Positions 1 to 6,201 of a stretch of DNA of 10,509 nt are shown here, in pieces (position 1 is the stretch's first letter; each line of letters starts with the position of its first letter). The stretch covers positions 1 through 10,509 of the forward strand of contig DOEU01000069.1 in NCBI GenBank assembly GCA_003532555.1, in the 5' to 3' direction. The translations under genes were made by a program, and so were the position numbers. Under the pieces are notes generated by a model that was given only the letters and a program-made list of their open reading frames with translations, was not told the origin of the DNA and made no database searches. Source of the stretch: Verrucomicrobiota bacterium. Lineage in GTDB: Bacteria; Verrucomicrobiota; Kiritimatiellia; Kiritimatiellales; Pontiellaceae.

Positions 1-2
1 GT

Positions 3-54
3 CTCCTCTAACGTAAATTAAAAAGAAAGTACCTATCCAAATAAGCCTTGTCAA
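3..54 (-). promoter_or_regulatory. Promoter and ribosome binding site for a gene beyond the left edge
   Basis: Read on the minus strand, a perfect -35 hexamer TTGACA (49-54) is followed after exactly 17 bases by TACTTT (26-31), which keeps the important T1, A2 and T6 of a -10 box. Transcription would begin near position 19. A strong Shine-Dalgarno string GAGGAG lies at 3-8, so a minus-strand start codon is expected within about ten bases outside the window. The layout (consensus -35, very short leader, strong ribosome site) matches the one seen before lysS. The downstream gene itself cannot be identified from here. Confidence 0.6.
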
Positions 55-74
55 AAAACCGAATCCTAAAAATT

Positions 75-1064
75 TTATTCAGACTCCGCACGGGGGGCTC
101 GGCCCATCAAAGCCGCCATCGCATCTTGGGCTGAAAGTCCCTCATGAACAACGGCCTGAACTTGCTCTGCAATCGGTAGCGATATTCCCATTTGATCTCC
201 CAGTTCACAAGCCGCACGACAATTCCAGACCCCTTCGGCAACCATCTGCATACCACTCATAATCTGCTCGAGCAATTCCCCTCGACCTAAACGTTCGCCC
301 ACGCGCCTATTTCGACTGTGCTGGCTCATACAAGTGACCATTAAGTCACCAAGCCCACCTAAACCCGAAAAGGTTTCTGGTTGTGCACCAATCGCAATTC
401 CGAGTCTTGTCATCTCAGCTAAGCCCCGTGTCATTAAAGCGGCTTTTGTATTATCTCCGAAACCAAGTCCATCACTAATCCCTGCTGCAATTGCTATAAC
501 ATTTTTTAATGCACCACCTAACTCGACCCCTTTCACATCTGAAGACGTATAGACTCGAAAATAATCGTTCATGAATATCTGCTGTACCCGCTTAGCAAGC
601 ACAAGATCATTCGCCGCAGCCACAAGAGCGCATGGAACGCCACGCGCAACTTCTTCTGCATGACTCGGTCCTGACAAAACAGCTACTGGGCGCTTTAATA
701 TCGATTGAGCTACTTCACTCATAGTCATGTGTGTCGATTCGTCTAATCCCTTTGTTGCACTCACAACAAGTACCGATTCTGGTAAAAGTGGAGCTAACTG
801 TTCGACCGTAACATGATAAAATCTCGATGGAACCACAATCACAACACATTCAGCATTCGTAATAGCTCCCTTCATATCTGATGTCCAATGCAACGAATCA
901 GGAACCATTACCCCCGGTAAAAAATGTATATTTTCACCAGCTTCATCGATTGATTTTATTTGTTTTGAAAAAGGCCCCCACACTGAGACTTCATTTCCAT
1001 TACGATCAAGAACCATTGCCAAAGCCGTTCCCCAGCCTCCATCACCAAGCACACAAACCTTCAT
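75..1064 (-). CDS. gpsA: Glycerol-3-phosphate dehydrogenase [NAD(P)+]
   Basis: Cytosolic enzyme that reduces dihydroxyacetone phosphate to sn-glycerol-3-phosphate, the backbone of phospholipids. The 329 residues fit the usual length of about 330. An N-terminal Rossmann fold carries the dinucleotide loop GDGGWGTA (7-14). SATKGL (102-107) supplies one active-site lysine (K105), SGPSHAEEVA (131-140) is the family block, and GALKNVIAIAAG (184-195) holds the second lysine (K187). GLGDLMVTC followed by SRNRR (237-254) forms the substrate-phosphate pocket. The start codon overlaps the plsY stop in an ATGA, and the end of plsY provides an AAGGGGG ribosome site 7 bases before it, so the two are translationally coupled. 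PlsY uses the product of this enzyme. It is the last gene of the three-gene minus-strand unit, and I see no intrinsic terminator after it. All key residues are present. Confidence 0.97.
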   Translation of the reverse strand: MKVCVLGDGGWGTALAMVLDRNGNEVSVWGPFSKQIKSIDEAGENIHFLPGVMVPDSLHWTSDMKGAITNAECVVIVVPSRFYHVTVEQLAPLLPESVLVVSATKGLDESTHMTMSEVAQSILKRPVAVLSGPSHAEEVARGVPCALVAAANDLVLAKRVQQIFMNDYFRVYTSSDVKGVELGGALKNVIAIAAGISDGLGFGDNTKAALMTRGLAEMTRLGIAIGAQPETFSGLGGLGDLMVTCMSQHSRNRRVGERLGRGELLEQIMSGMQMVAEGVWNCRAACELGDQMGISLPIAEQVQAVVHEGLSAQDAMAALMGRAPRAESE

Positions 1065-1663
1065 TTCACTGCCCCCTTTTTTCCAAATCGATTTTCTGTG
1101 CCTTTTAACAATCGTTCAATATTAGCACGATGCAACCAAACAATAAGCAAACTCAGTAACGTGATTAAACACTGTGATATCAGTGGCTGAGCGTCGCGTA
1201 TCCATACCGTTACCGAAACCATAAGTGTCGCCAAGATCGATGCAAGTGATACATATCGAAACAAGACCATAAGCACCATCCAGCTTATCAACCCAATCCC
1301 CATCGCATACGGAGCCACTCCAAGTAACATACCAGCGCTAGTGGCTACCCCTTTTCCACCCTTAAAACGAAGATAGATCGGAAAACTATGCCCAATGATT
1401 GCCATTAAACCACAATAGACACTGAAACTCTCATGTGATCCACTCCACTCCACAAAAAAATAAGCTGGAATGAATCCCTTTAAAGCATCTAGAAAAAACG
1501 TAAACAAACCCCAACTTTTGCCCATGACACGATACACATTCGTTGCACCAATATTACCGCTTCCATGAGCACGAATATCGACTCCTTTAGAACGAGCAAT
1601 GATCAACCCGAAAGGTATCGCACCTAAAAAATAAGCAGCGACCATAAGTCCAAATAATATCAT
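1061..1663 (-). CDS. plsY: Glycerol-3-phosphate acyltransferase (acyl-phosphate dependent)
   Basis: Integral membrane enzyme that transfers the acyl chain of acyl-phosphate to position 1 of glycerol-3-phosphate, making lysophosphatidic acid. The 200 residues fit the family. Motif 1 is GSGNIGATNVYR (34-45), motif 2 is GHSFPI followed by FKGGKG (91-105), and motif 3 is NIERLLKGTE (181-190). Hydrophobic stretches at about 2-22, 51-70, 80-98, 107-135, 137-155 and 160-178 give the expected polytopic layout. The start at 1663 places GAIPFG at residue 14, as in other PlsY proteins; an alternative ATG at 1645 is less likely. The start has no Shine-Dalgarno match but lies 7 bases after the upstream stop, so reinitiation is likely. 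The end overlaps gpsA by 4 bases, linking substrate supply and use. The acyl-phosphate synthase PlsX is not in the window. Confidence 0.97.
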   Translation of the reverse strand: MILFGLMVAAYFLGAIPFGLIIARSKGVDIRAHGSGNIGATNVYRVMGKSWGLFTFFLDALKGFIPAYFFVEWSGSHESFSVYCGLMAIIGHSFPIYLRFKGGKGVATSAGMLLGVAPYAMGIGLISWMVLMVLFRYVSLASILATLMVSVTVWIRDAQPLISQCLITLLSLLIVWLHRANIERLLKGTENRFGKKGAVK

Positions 1664-1670
1664 GTATATT

Positions 1671-2933
1671 TTAGAAAAGTTTTATTCCTAAACTTTCTAA
1701 CTCCTTTTTTAGATCTTCCGTAGAACTCGGTTTTAGTTGATTCGTCGTAGTTTCATCCGAATCCATCTGGATAAGATCACCAAAAAGACCTAATCCAACC
1801 TCTACTATCGCGCTAGCTTCTTTAGTTATTTCTTTCAATGGTTGATCTAAAACTTCTACGACCCCATCGGTCAATACTTTTACAGGCTCTTCCAATATAT
1901 CTAAATCCTCCACTAAACCACCAATTACGGAACTCAAAATCGAAGCGGTATTACCACCAACAGCCTCTCGAAAAGCCCTATTTAGATCAAATATAGGATC
2001 TTGCAAGGTGCCAGATAGAGGAACTGCTAATTGAAGCTGGTTTACTTTTGTGGTATTCCCACGAATAGAAAAAACCAAATCGTGAAGACGAATAGCCACC
2101 TCAGAACCTTCTAACTTACCTCCCCGACACACAATTTGTGGATCTATGCCAAAAGGAGCCATCTGAATCCCCAATTTATCAGAAGTTTTCGCAATCAAGC
2201 GTGGATCGATTTCTAAAACTCGACCCTCTAAATCAAAACTAAGTTTTTGAGGATCAATAATCGGAGCCATTGCCAATGAAATATGGGTCTTAAAGGAAGA
2301 TCGATCTGATAATAACTCGCCCATTATTTGGATAGAACCCCATTCATGATCTGGCACCGTGCTTACCTGTTCTCCAGAAACAGCCATATGCAATAAAACG
2401 TTCAAATCAGGTATTTGATGATCTACGTAATAAATATCACTATTTATTACGAGTATATTCAAAAGAATCTCAATCGGCTCTTTTGGATTTTTAACGGACG
2501 GGATTGGCACCCCCTTTATTTCACTCTTTTCTCCTGAAAATATAAGGTTTTGTTGAACCTCTTGGACGTTTAATACTCCCTTCTTATTTCGTATTAAGTT
2601 TACAACACCTCGATCGATTCGCGCTTGTTCAATGACAACGGCTCCTCCACCAAATAAAGATGTTGGTTTAAGCTTTAACTCAAGAACGGGTATGGCAGCT
2701 AAAATAGGTTCTTCATAATTTGGAGGATTCGAAATCATTAGATTAGACACACGCATCCATCCAGAAATAGGGTTATACGATGCCTTGCTACTCTGCATCT
2801 GCATATCCGTCTGTTTTTCAATGGAAGGATAGACCCAAGTGGCTAATATGCCATTCAAAGTAAACATGAATAAGAGGCAGATGACAAAAATCGAAATAAG
2901 AAGTGCTCCAAAAAAGCGTAACACTAACTTCAT
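1671..2933 (-). CDS. AsmA-like membrane-anchored envelope protein
   Basis: Function is not assigned. The protein begins with positively charged residues and one long hydrophobic segment (about 4-29), suggesting an inner-membrane anchor with the rest outside the cytoplasm. Residues about 63-122 have the AsmA-type pattern: ISNPPNY, a PVLELKLKPTSLF strand pair, VVIEQARIDRGVVNL, then a short turn into GVLNV. A C-terminal block VPLSGTLQDPIFDLNRAF (about 304-321) matches the end of AsmA/DUF748-like repeats. It is followed by an amphipathic acidic region and a lysine/glutamate-rich tail. In known AsmA/TamB/YhdP proteins such folds are linked to outer-membrane phospholipid transport, which fits its place directly upstream of plsY and gpsA; that link here is inference. 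An in-frame ATG exists at 2948, but the ATG at 2933 has GGAG (2943-2946) 9 bases upstream and a promoter just ahead, so I chose it (420 residues). Confidence 0.72.
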   Translation of the reverse strand: MKLVLRFFGALLISIFVICLLFMFTLNGILATWVYPSIEKQTDMQMQSSKASYNPISGWMRVSNLMISNPPNYEEPILAAIPVLELKLKPTSLFGGGAVVIEQARIDRGVVNLIRNKKGVLNVQEVQQNLIFSGEKSEIKGVPIPSVKNPKEPIEILLNILVINSDIYYVDHQIPDLNVLLHMAVSGEQVSTVPDHEWGSIQIMGELLSDRSSFKTHISLAMAPIIDPQKLSFDLEGRVLEIDPRLIAKTSDKLGIQMAPFGIDPQIVCRGGKLEGSEVAIRLHDLVFSIRGNTTKVNQLQLAVPLSGTLQDPIFDLNRAFREAVGGNTASILSSVIGGLVEDLDILEEPVKVLTDGVVEVLDQPLKEITKEASAIVEVGLGLFGDLIQMDSDETTTNQLKPSSTEDLKKELESLGIKLF

Positions 2934-2942
2934 AAGTATGAT

Positions 2943-2946
2943 CTCC
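2943..2946 (-). promoter_or_regulatory. Ribosome binding site fixing the start of the AsmA-like gene
   Basis: Minus-strand GGAG lies 9 bases before the ATG at 2933. It overlaps the ATG at 2948, which has no ribosome site of its own, so the shorter 420-residue protein is favoured. Confidence 0.65.
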
Positions 2947-2960
2947 ATTAAAGAAATTTG

Positions 2961-2988
2961 ATTTTACACTAGAACTACCTAATAGCAA
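2961..2988 (-). promoter_or_regulatory. Promoter of the asmA-like-plsY-gpsA unit
   Basis: On the minus strand TTGCTA (2983-2988) and TAAAAT (2961-2966) are separated by 16 bases. The -10 box matches consensus at five of six positions. Transcription would start near 2954, giving a leader of about 20 bases that contains the GGAG ribosome site. This is the only good minus-strand promoter I see ahead of the three genes. Confidence 0.5.
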
Positions 2989-3009
2989 ATCGCTTCTTTA
3001 TTTCGTGCA

Positions 3010-3038
3010 TTGCTATTCATAATAAACCATCACATACT
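3010..3038 (+). promoter_or_regulatory. Candidate promoter of the phosphatase gene, leaderless
   Basis: TTGCTA (3010-3015) and CATACT (3033-3038) are 17 bases apart, which places the predicted first transcribed base exactly on the A of the ATG at 3045. The gene has no Shine-Dalgarno sequence, consistent with a leaderless message. An overlapping alternative, TTCATA (3016-3021) with TATACT (3039-3044), would start inside the gene and fits less well. The boxes are only 4/6 matches each. Confidence 0.35.
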
Positions 3039-3044
3039 TATACT

Positions 3045-3548
3045 ATGCTTTTTATTAAAAAGAAGTTTCGTATAGTGATCGCTTGTAGAGCCAATATTAC
3101 TCGTAGCGCCTACCTTTATGGATATTTCAATAAATTACTACAGGATCAATATGCACATGCACGCAACCGAATTGAAATTGTATCCGCCGGTGTTGAAGCG
3201 CGAAAAGGATCCACCGCACATGAGGTCGTAAAACATGTAGCTCAACTGAATGGATTTTCGCTAAGAAATCATCAATCAAATCCATTCACCCGCTCCATCA
3301 TGAAACGAGTTGATGTCATCTTGGTTATGGAACAATGGCAAAAAGATCAATTAATAAAACGTTATCCTGTTGCTACAGAAAAAATATTTTTACTGACGGA
3401 ATACCTTTGGAAAGGGCCTACAGAAGAAATTCGGGATGTACCCGATCCTACAGGAAAGAACACCGAGGACTATCACGAGTTTATCAATATCGCCCATCAA
3501 GAAGCAGAGCGAATCTTACATGAGTTATCTCGCCAAGACGTTCTTTGA
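3045..3548 (+). CDS. Low-molecular-weight protein tyrosine phosphatase-like protein
   Basis: A 167-residue cytosolic protein of the low-molecular-weight phosphotyrosine phosphatase fold. The phosphate loop CRANITRS (14-21) gives nucleophile C14 and R20 in the CX5RS pattern, SAG (47-49) is the next conserved block, and VPDP supplies the general-acid aspartate D134. The loop departs from the usual CxGNxCRS: the glycine is alanine and the second cysteine is threonine. Bacterial relatives dephosphorylate tyrosine kinases that control capsule or exopolysaccharide export, or act as arsenate reductases; no kinase or arsenic gene lies nearby, so the substrate is unknown. The ATG at 3045 has no ribosome site and no better start exists before the active site. 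The stop is directly followed by the lysS stop on the other strand. Confidence 0.85.
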   Translation: MLFIKKKFRIVIACRANITRSAYLYGYFNKLLQDQYAHARNRIEIVSAGVEARKGSTAHEVVKHVAQLNGFSLRNHQSNPFTRSIMKRVDVILVMEQWQKDQLIKRYPVATEKIFLLTEYLWKGPTEEIRDVPDPTGKNTEDYHEFINIAHQEAERILHELSRQDVL

Positions 3549-4991
3549 TTAACCACGCGGTTTCAACTGCGGAAATAGAATCACGTCTCGGATGGCATCA
3601 GAACCCGTTAAAAGCATCATAAACCGATCAATCCCAATGCCCATTCCTCCCGTTGGAGGCATTCCGATTTCGAGCGCCGTTAAAAAATCATGATCAATAG
3701 CAGACTCATCGCCTTCCGCCTGTTCTTCAAAGCGCTTTCGCTGTTCCAAGGGATTATTTAATTCACTGTAGGCCGGAGCAATTTCTTTACCGCCGATGAT
3801 TAATTCAAAAACGTCAACCAATTCAGGATCGTCCGCGCATGTATTTGCCAAAGGGACTAGCTCAGTAGGTAAGCGCGTAATAAAAGTCGGCTGAATCAAT
3901 GTTCCTTCAATCATTTTATCATATATTTCATGCGTGATCTCCTTCACATTCATGTCATCTTCTAATCCAATTTCTCTTTTTTCCGCAATTGCTCGCATTG
4001 ATACCTCATCAAGCTCAAACCAGTCCGCGCCTAAATGTTCTCGAATTAAGTCATGATACGCGACTTCTCTCCAAGGAAGTTGAAGTTGAATTGTATTTCC
4101 CATCCATTCAAATTCCAGCTTTTCAAAAACCGTCTCTGCAATATGCAAAAAGAGCCCTTGAATCAACGCTTGCATCGAACGCATATCGCCATATGCTTGA
4201 TAAATCTCTAAACAAGTAAATTCAGGATTATGCGTCCTATCGATTCCCTCGTTTCGAAAATTACGATTCATTTCATAGACACGGTCCATACCGCCGACAA
4301 TCAATCGTTTCAAATATAACTCCGGCGCAATGCGCATAAAAACATCGACATTTAATGCGTTATAATGCGCCTCGAAGGGTTTGGCCGCTGCCCCACCTGC
4401 CAACTGTTGCAACATGGGTGTTTCAACCTCTAAAAAATCAAGTTGATCTAAATATGAACGAATTTCACGCATCACCTGAGAACGCTTCTTAAATAGATCC
4501 ATTACGTCTGGATTCGAAATTAAATCAAGTGATCGTTGCCGGTATCGCGTCTCTACATCGCTAAGTCCATGAAATTTTTCTGGCAGAGGTAGTAAAGATT
4601 TTGAAAGTAATTTCCAACTCTTAACGGCAATCGTATTCTCTTCCGTCTTGGTGAGGAAAAAAACACCCTCCACCCCGATAAAATCTCCTAAATCGAGAAA
4701 TTTGAAGGCTTTAAAAGCATCTTCACCGATCACATCGCGCTGGATCATTAATTGAAATCGAGCCGATCCATCATTAACATGAGCAAATGCCAACTTACCC
4801 ATCTTGCGCATTGCTACAATACGGCCACAGGCGATAACTGGTTTTTCCAGCTCAAATTGATCATGGAGCCGATCTAATCGATCGGTCCGCTCAAAAGCCT
4901 CCCCAAAAGCTGGGAAACCCGCTTCCGATAACTTCTCCATATTTTCAATTCGTTGCTGCCGGTACTCATTTTCTGAAAGCTCGTTACTCAT
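3549..4991 (-). CDS. lysS: Lysyl-tRNA synthetase, class II
   Basis: Charges tRNA-Lys with lysine in the cytosol. The 480 residues fit the family (about 490-510) slightly on the short side. An N-terminal OB-fold anticodon-binding domain spans about 52-140 (CGRIVAMRKMGKLAFAHVND). The catalytic core contains motif 1 near 170-195 ending in VETPML, then GGAAAKPF (199-206) and RIAPELYLKRL (220-230). Motif 2 surrounds RNFRNEGID and HNPEFTCLEIYQAYGD (243-269). The motif 3 region is GMGIGIDRFMMLL (449-461) followed by SDAIRDVILFPQLKP. EIAPAYSELNNP (403-414) is a lineage variant of the more common ANAY/F-SELNDP. The start is secured by a very strong ribosome site, GGGAGGA, about five bases upstream, and a promoter lies in the gap to tsaD. 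The stop codon abuts the phosphatase stop. Confidence 0.97.
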   Translation of the reverse strand: MSNELSENEYRQQRIENMEKLSEAGFPAFGEAFERTDRLDRLHDQFELEKPVIACGRIVAMRKMGKLAFAHVNDGSARFQLMIQRDVIGEDAFKAFKFLDLGDFIGVEGVFFLTKTEENTIAVKSWKLLSKSLLPLPEKFHGLSDVETRYRQRSLDLISNPDVMDLFKKRSQVMREIRSYLDQLDFLEVETPMLQQLAGGAAAKPFEAHYNALNVDVFMRIAPELYLKRLIVGGMDRVYEMNRNFRNEGIDRTHNPEFTCLEIYQAYGDMRSMQALIQGLFLHIAETVFEKLEFEWMGNTIQLQLPWREVAYHDLIREHLGADWFELDEVSMRAIAEKREIGLEDDMNVKEITHEIYDKMIEGTLIQPTFITRLPTELVPLANTCADDPELVDVFELIIGGKEIAPAYSELNNPLEQRKRFEEQAEGDESAIDHDFLTALEIGMPPTGGMGIGIDRFMMLLTGSDAIRDVILFPQLKPRG

Positions 4992-5014
4992 AGATTCCTC
5001 CCACCAAGCGCGCC

Positions 5015-5043
5015 ACCATAGGGCATCTTTTGCAATGGGTCAA
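5015..5043 (-). promoter_or_regulatory. Promoter of lysS
   Basis: On the minus strand TTGACC (5038-5043, 5/6 of consensus) and TATGGT (5015-5020, 4/6) are separated by 17 bases. Transcription would start near 5008, leaving a leader of about 17 bases that carries the GGGAGGA ribosome site. lysS can therefore be transcribed independently of tsaD. Confidence 0.5.
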
Positions 5044-5063
5044 CTGCAAGCACCTCATGCTAC

Positions 5064-6116
5064 TTACCAATCTGACAAACGAAGGCTTGGACTCACATCT
5101 ATGGGCTCATTGATCGCTTTATTTTGGCATAACTGCTCGTATGCTACCCCCGCAATCATTGCTGCATTATCTGTACAAAGTTTAGGCGAACTCAATAAAA
5201 GAGGCAGCTGTTTATCCTTTGAGAGTTCCGATAATTTTACACGTAATACACGATTTAATGAAACTCCACCTGCACAGGCAAAACTTTTCACATCAAACCG
5301 CTCCAGTGCACGTTCTGTTCTCTGTAGTAAAGCATCCGCTACTGCCTCCTGAAAACTAGCCGCTACATGCTGCAAAGAAATTCCCTTCAACGGAGCCTCT
5401 TGTTTTTGAACATACGTCAGTAATGAAGTTTTTAAACCACTAAAACTAAAACACAGTTCACGATCATATGGATAAAGCCATTTGCTTCGACTTGGTTGCT
5501 CTAATCCCCGAGGAAAACGAATGGCATCAGCCTGTCCACCTTCAGCGGTTTTCTGAATGACCGGGCCACCCGGATATCCTAACTGTAAGACCGCAGCTGC
5601 TTTATCTAATGCTTCCCCTGCTGCATCATCAATCGTACTACCTACAATTTCATAACGGCCCACACTTTTCATCAGAACCAAACTGCTATCGCCACCCGAA
5701 ACCATAAGAGCCAGCATTGGAAACATGCCATCCATCGCGGGTGCATCTTCACCCATAAAAACCGAATGTAGGTGTCCCGCATGATGATTCACCCCGATCA
5801 AGGGAATCGATAATCGCTGAGCCAATGCTTTCGCCGCTGAAAAACCAACCAACAGCGAACTAGCTAATCCCGGTCCATAGGTCACACCAATCGCATCGAT
5901 ATTGCCATAGCCCATCTCAGCTTCGTTTAACGCATTTTCAATAATACCAGGTAACTTCGCAACATGATTACGAGAAGCAATCTCTGGAACCACTCCCCCA
6001 TAAGGTCGATGTATTGCAATTTGCGAATAAATAGCATTTGAGCGGATGTGCACCCCATTTGTCACCACCGCCGCCGCGGTTTCATCACAAGAAGTCTCTA
6101 TTCCTAAAATATTCAT
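5064..6116 (-). CDS. tsaD: tRNA N6-adenosine threonylcarbamoyltransferase
   Basis: Catalytic subunit that, with TsaB and TsaE, transfers the threonylcarbamoyl group from threonylcarbamoyl-AMP to A37 of ANN-decoding tRNAs, including tRNA-Lys. The 350 residues are slightly longer than the usual 335-345. The actin-like ATPase fold opens with LGIETSCDETAAAV (4-17). YGGVVPEIASRNH (39-51) and TYGPGLASSLLVG (79-91) follow. Metal ligands are H111 and H115 in HHAGH, and D316 in CTDNAAMIAG. IDDAAGEALDKAA (162-174), YPGGP (181-185), FSFSGLKT (223-230) and AGGVSLN (282-288) are intact. Two usual positions differ: HHAGH replaces HxEGH, and SGGDSS (140-145) has Asp where SGGH or SGGN is common. The start has only GGG before it. 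The gene is divergent from the glycosyltransferase across a structured 85-base spacer. TsaB, TsaC and TsaE are not in the window. Confidence 0.96.
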   Translation of the reverse strand: MNILGIETSCDETAAAVVTNGVHIRSNAIYSQIAIHRPYGGVVPEIASRNHVAKLPGIIENALNEAEMGYGNIDAIGVTYGPGLASSLLVGFSAAKALAQRLSIPLIGVNHHAGHLHSVFMGEDAPAMDGMFPMLALMVSGGDSSLVLMKSVGRYEIVGSTIDDAAGEALDKAAAVLQLGYPGGPVIQKTAEGGQADAIRFPRGLEQPSRSKWLYPYDRELCFSFSGLKTSLLTYVQKQEAPLKGISLQHVAASFQEAVADALLQRTERALERFDVKSFACAGGVSLNRVLRVKLSELSKDKQLPLLLSSPKLCTDNAAMIAGVAYEQLCQNKAINEPIDVSPSLRLSDW

Positions 6117-6132
6117 CCCACTACTACACGAT

Positions 6133-6197
6133 GGAGTGTATCACATTGCAAGACCCATTTTTTAGATGCGCATCTATTGCTAGTTAGGATACACTCC
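6133..6197. repeat. 10-base inverted repeat in a divergent promoter region
   Basis: GGAGTGTATC (6133-6142) and GATACACTCC (6188-6197) are perfect reverse complements separated by 45 bases. Read toward either gene, each arm presents the same GATACACTCC, containing a TACACT that could serve as a -10 box. Toward the glycosyltransferase it sits so that transcription would begin at the ATG at 6202; toward tsaD it leaves a leader of about 11 bases. No convincing -35 box pairs with either arm. It may be duplicated promoter sequence, a pair of operator half-sites, or a stem bringing the two starts together. Confidence 0.6.
6163..6176. promoter_or_regulatory. 14-base perfect palindrome, candidate operator
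   Basis: TAGATGCGCATCTA is a perfect palindrome near the middle of the 85-base spacer between the divergent tsaD and glycosyltransferase genes, and it lies inside the 10-base inverted repeat. A symmetric site of this length centred between two divergent starts is typical of a dimeric repressor or activator site. No regulator gene is adjacent and I do not recognise the motif, so the protein that binds it is unknown. Confidence 0.5.
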
Positions 6198-6201
6198 GTA
6201 T

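Noticed and set aside
50..80. Possible intrinsic terminator after gpsA
   Set aside because: On the minus strand a six-T run follows the gpsA stop, but no GC-rich stem precedes it; the T-run sits directly before the TTGACA promoter box.
2934..2948. Upstream ATG giving a 425-residue AsmA-like protein
   Set aside because: It has no ribosome site and its own bases form the GGAG site for the ATG at 2933.
4992..5063. tRNA or small RNA between tsaD and lysS
   Set aside because: 72 bases without a cloverleaf; the content is explained by the lysS promoter and ribosome site.
5035..5352. Plus-strand open frame of 105 codons
   Set aside because: It lies antisense to the tsaD 3' end, shows no recognisable domain and no ribosome site; tsaD is certain on the other strand.
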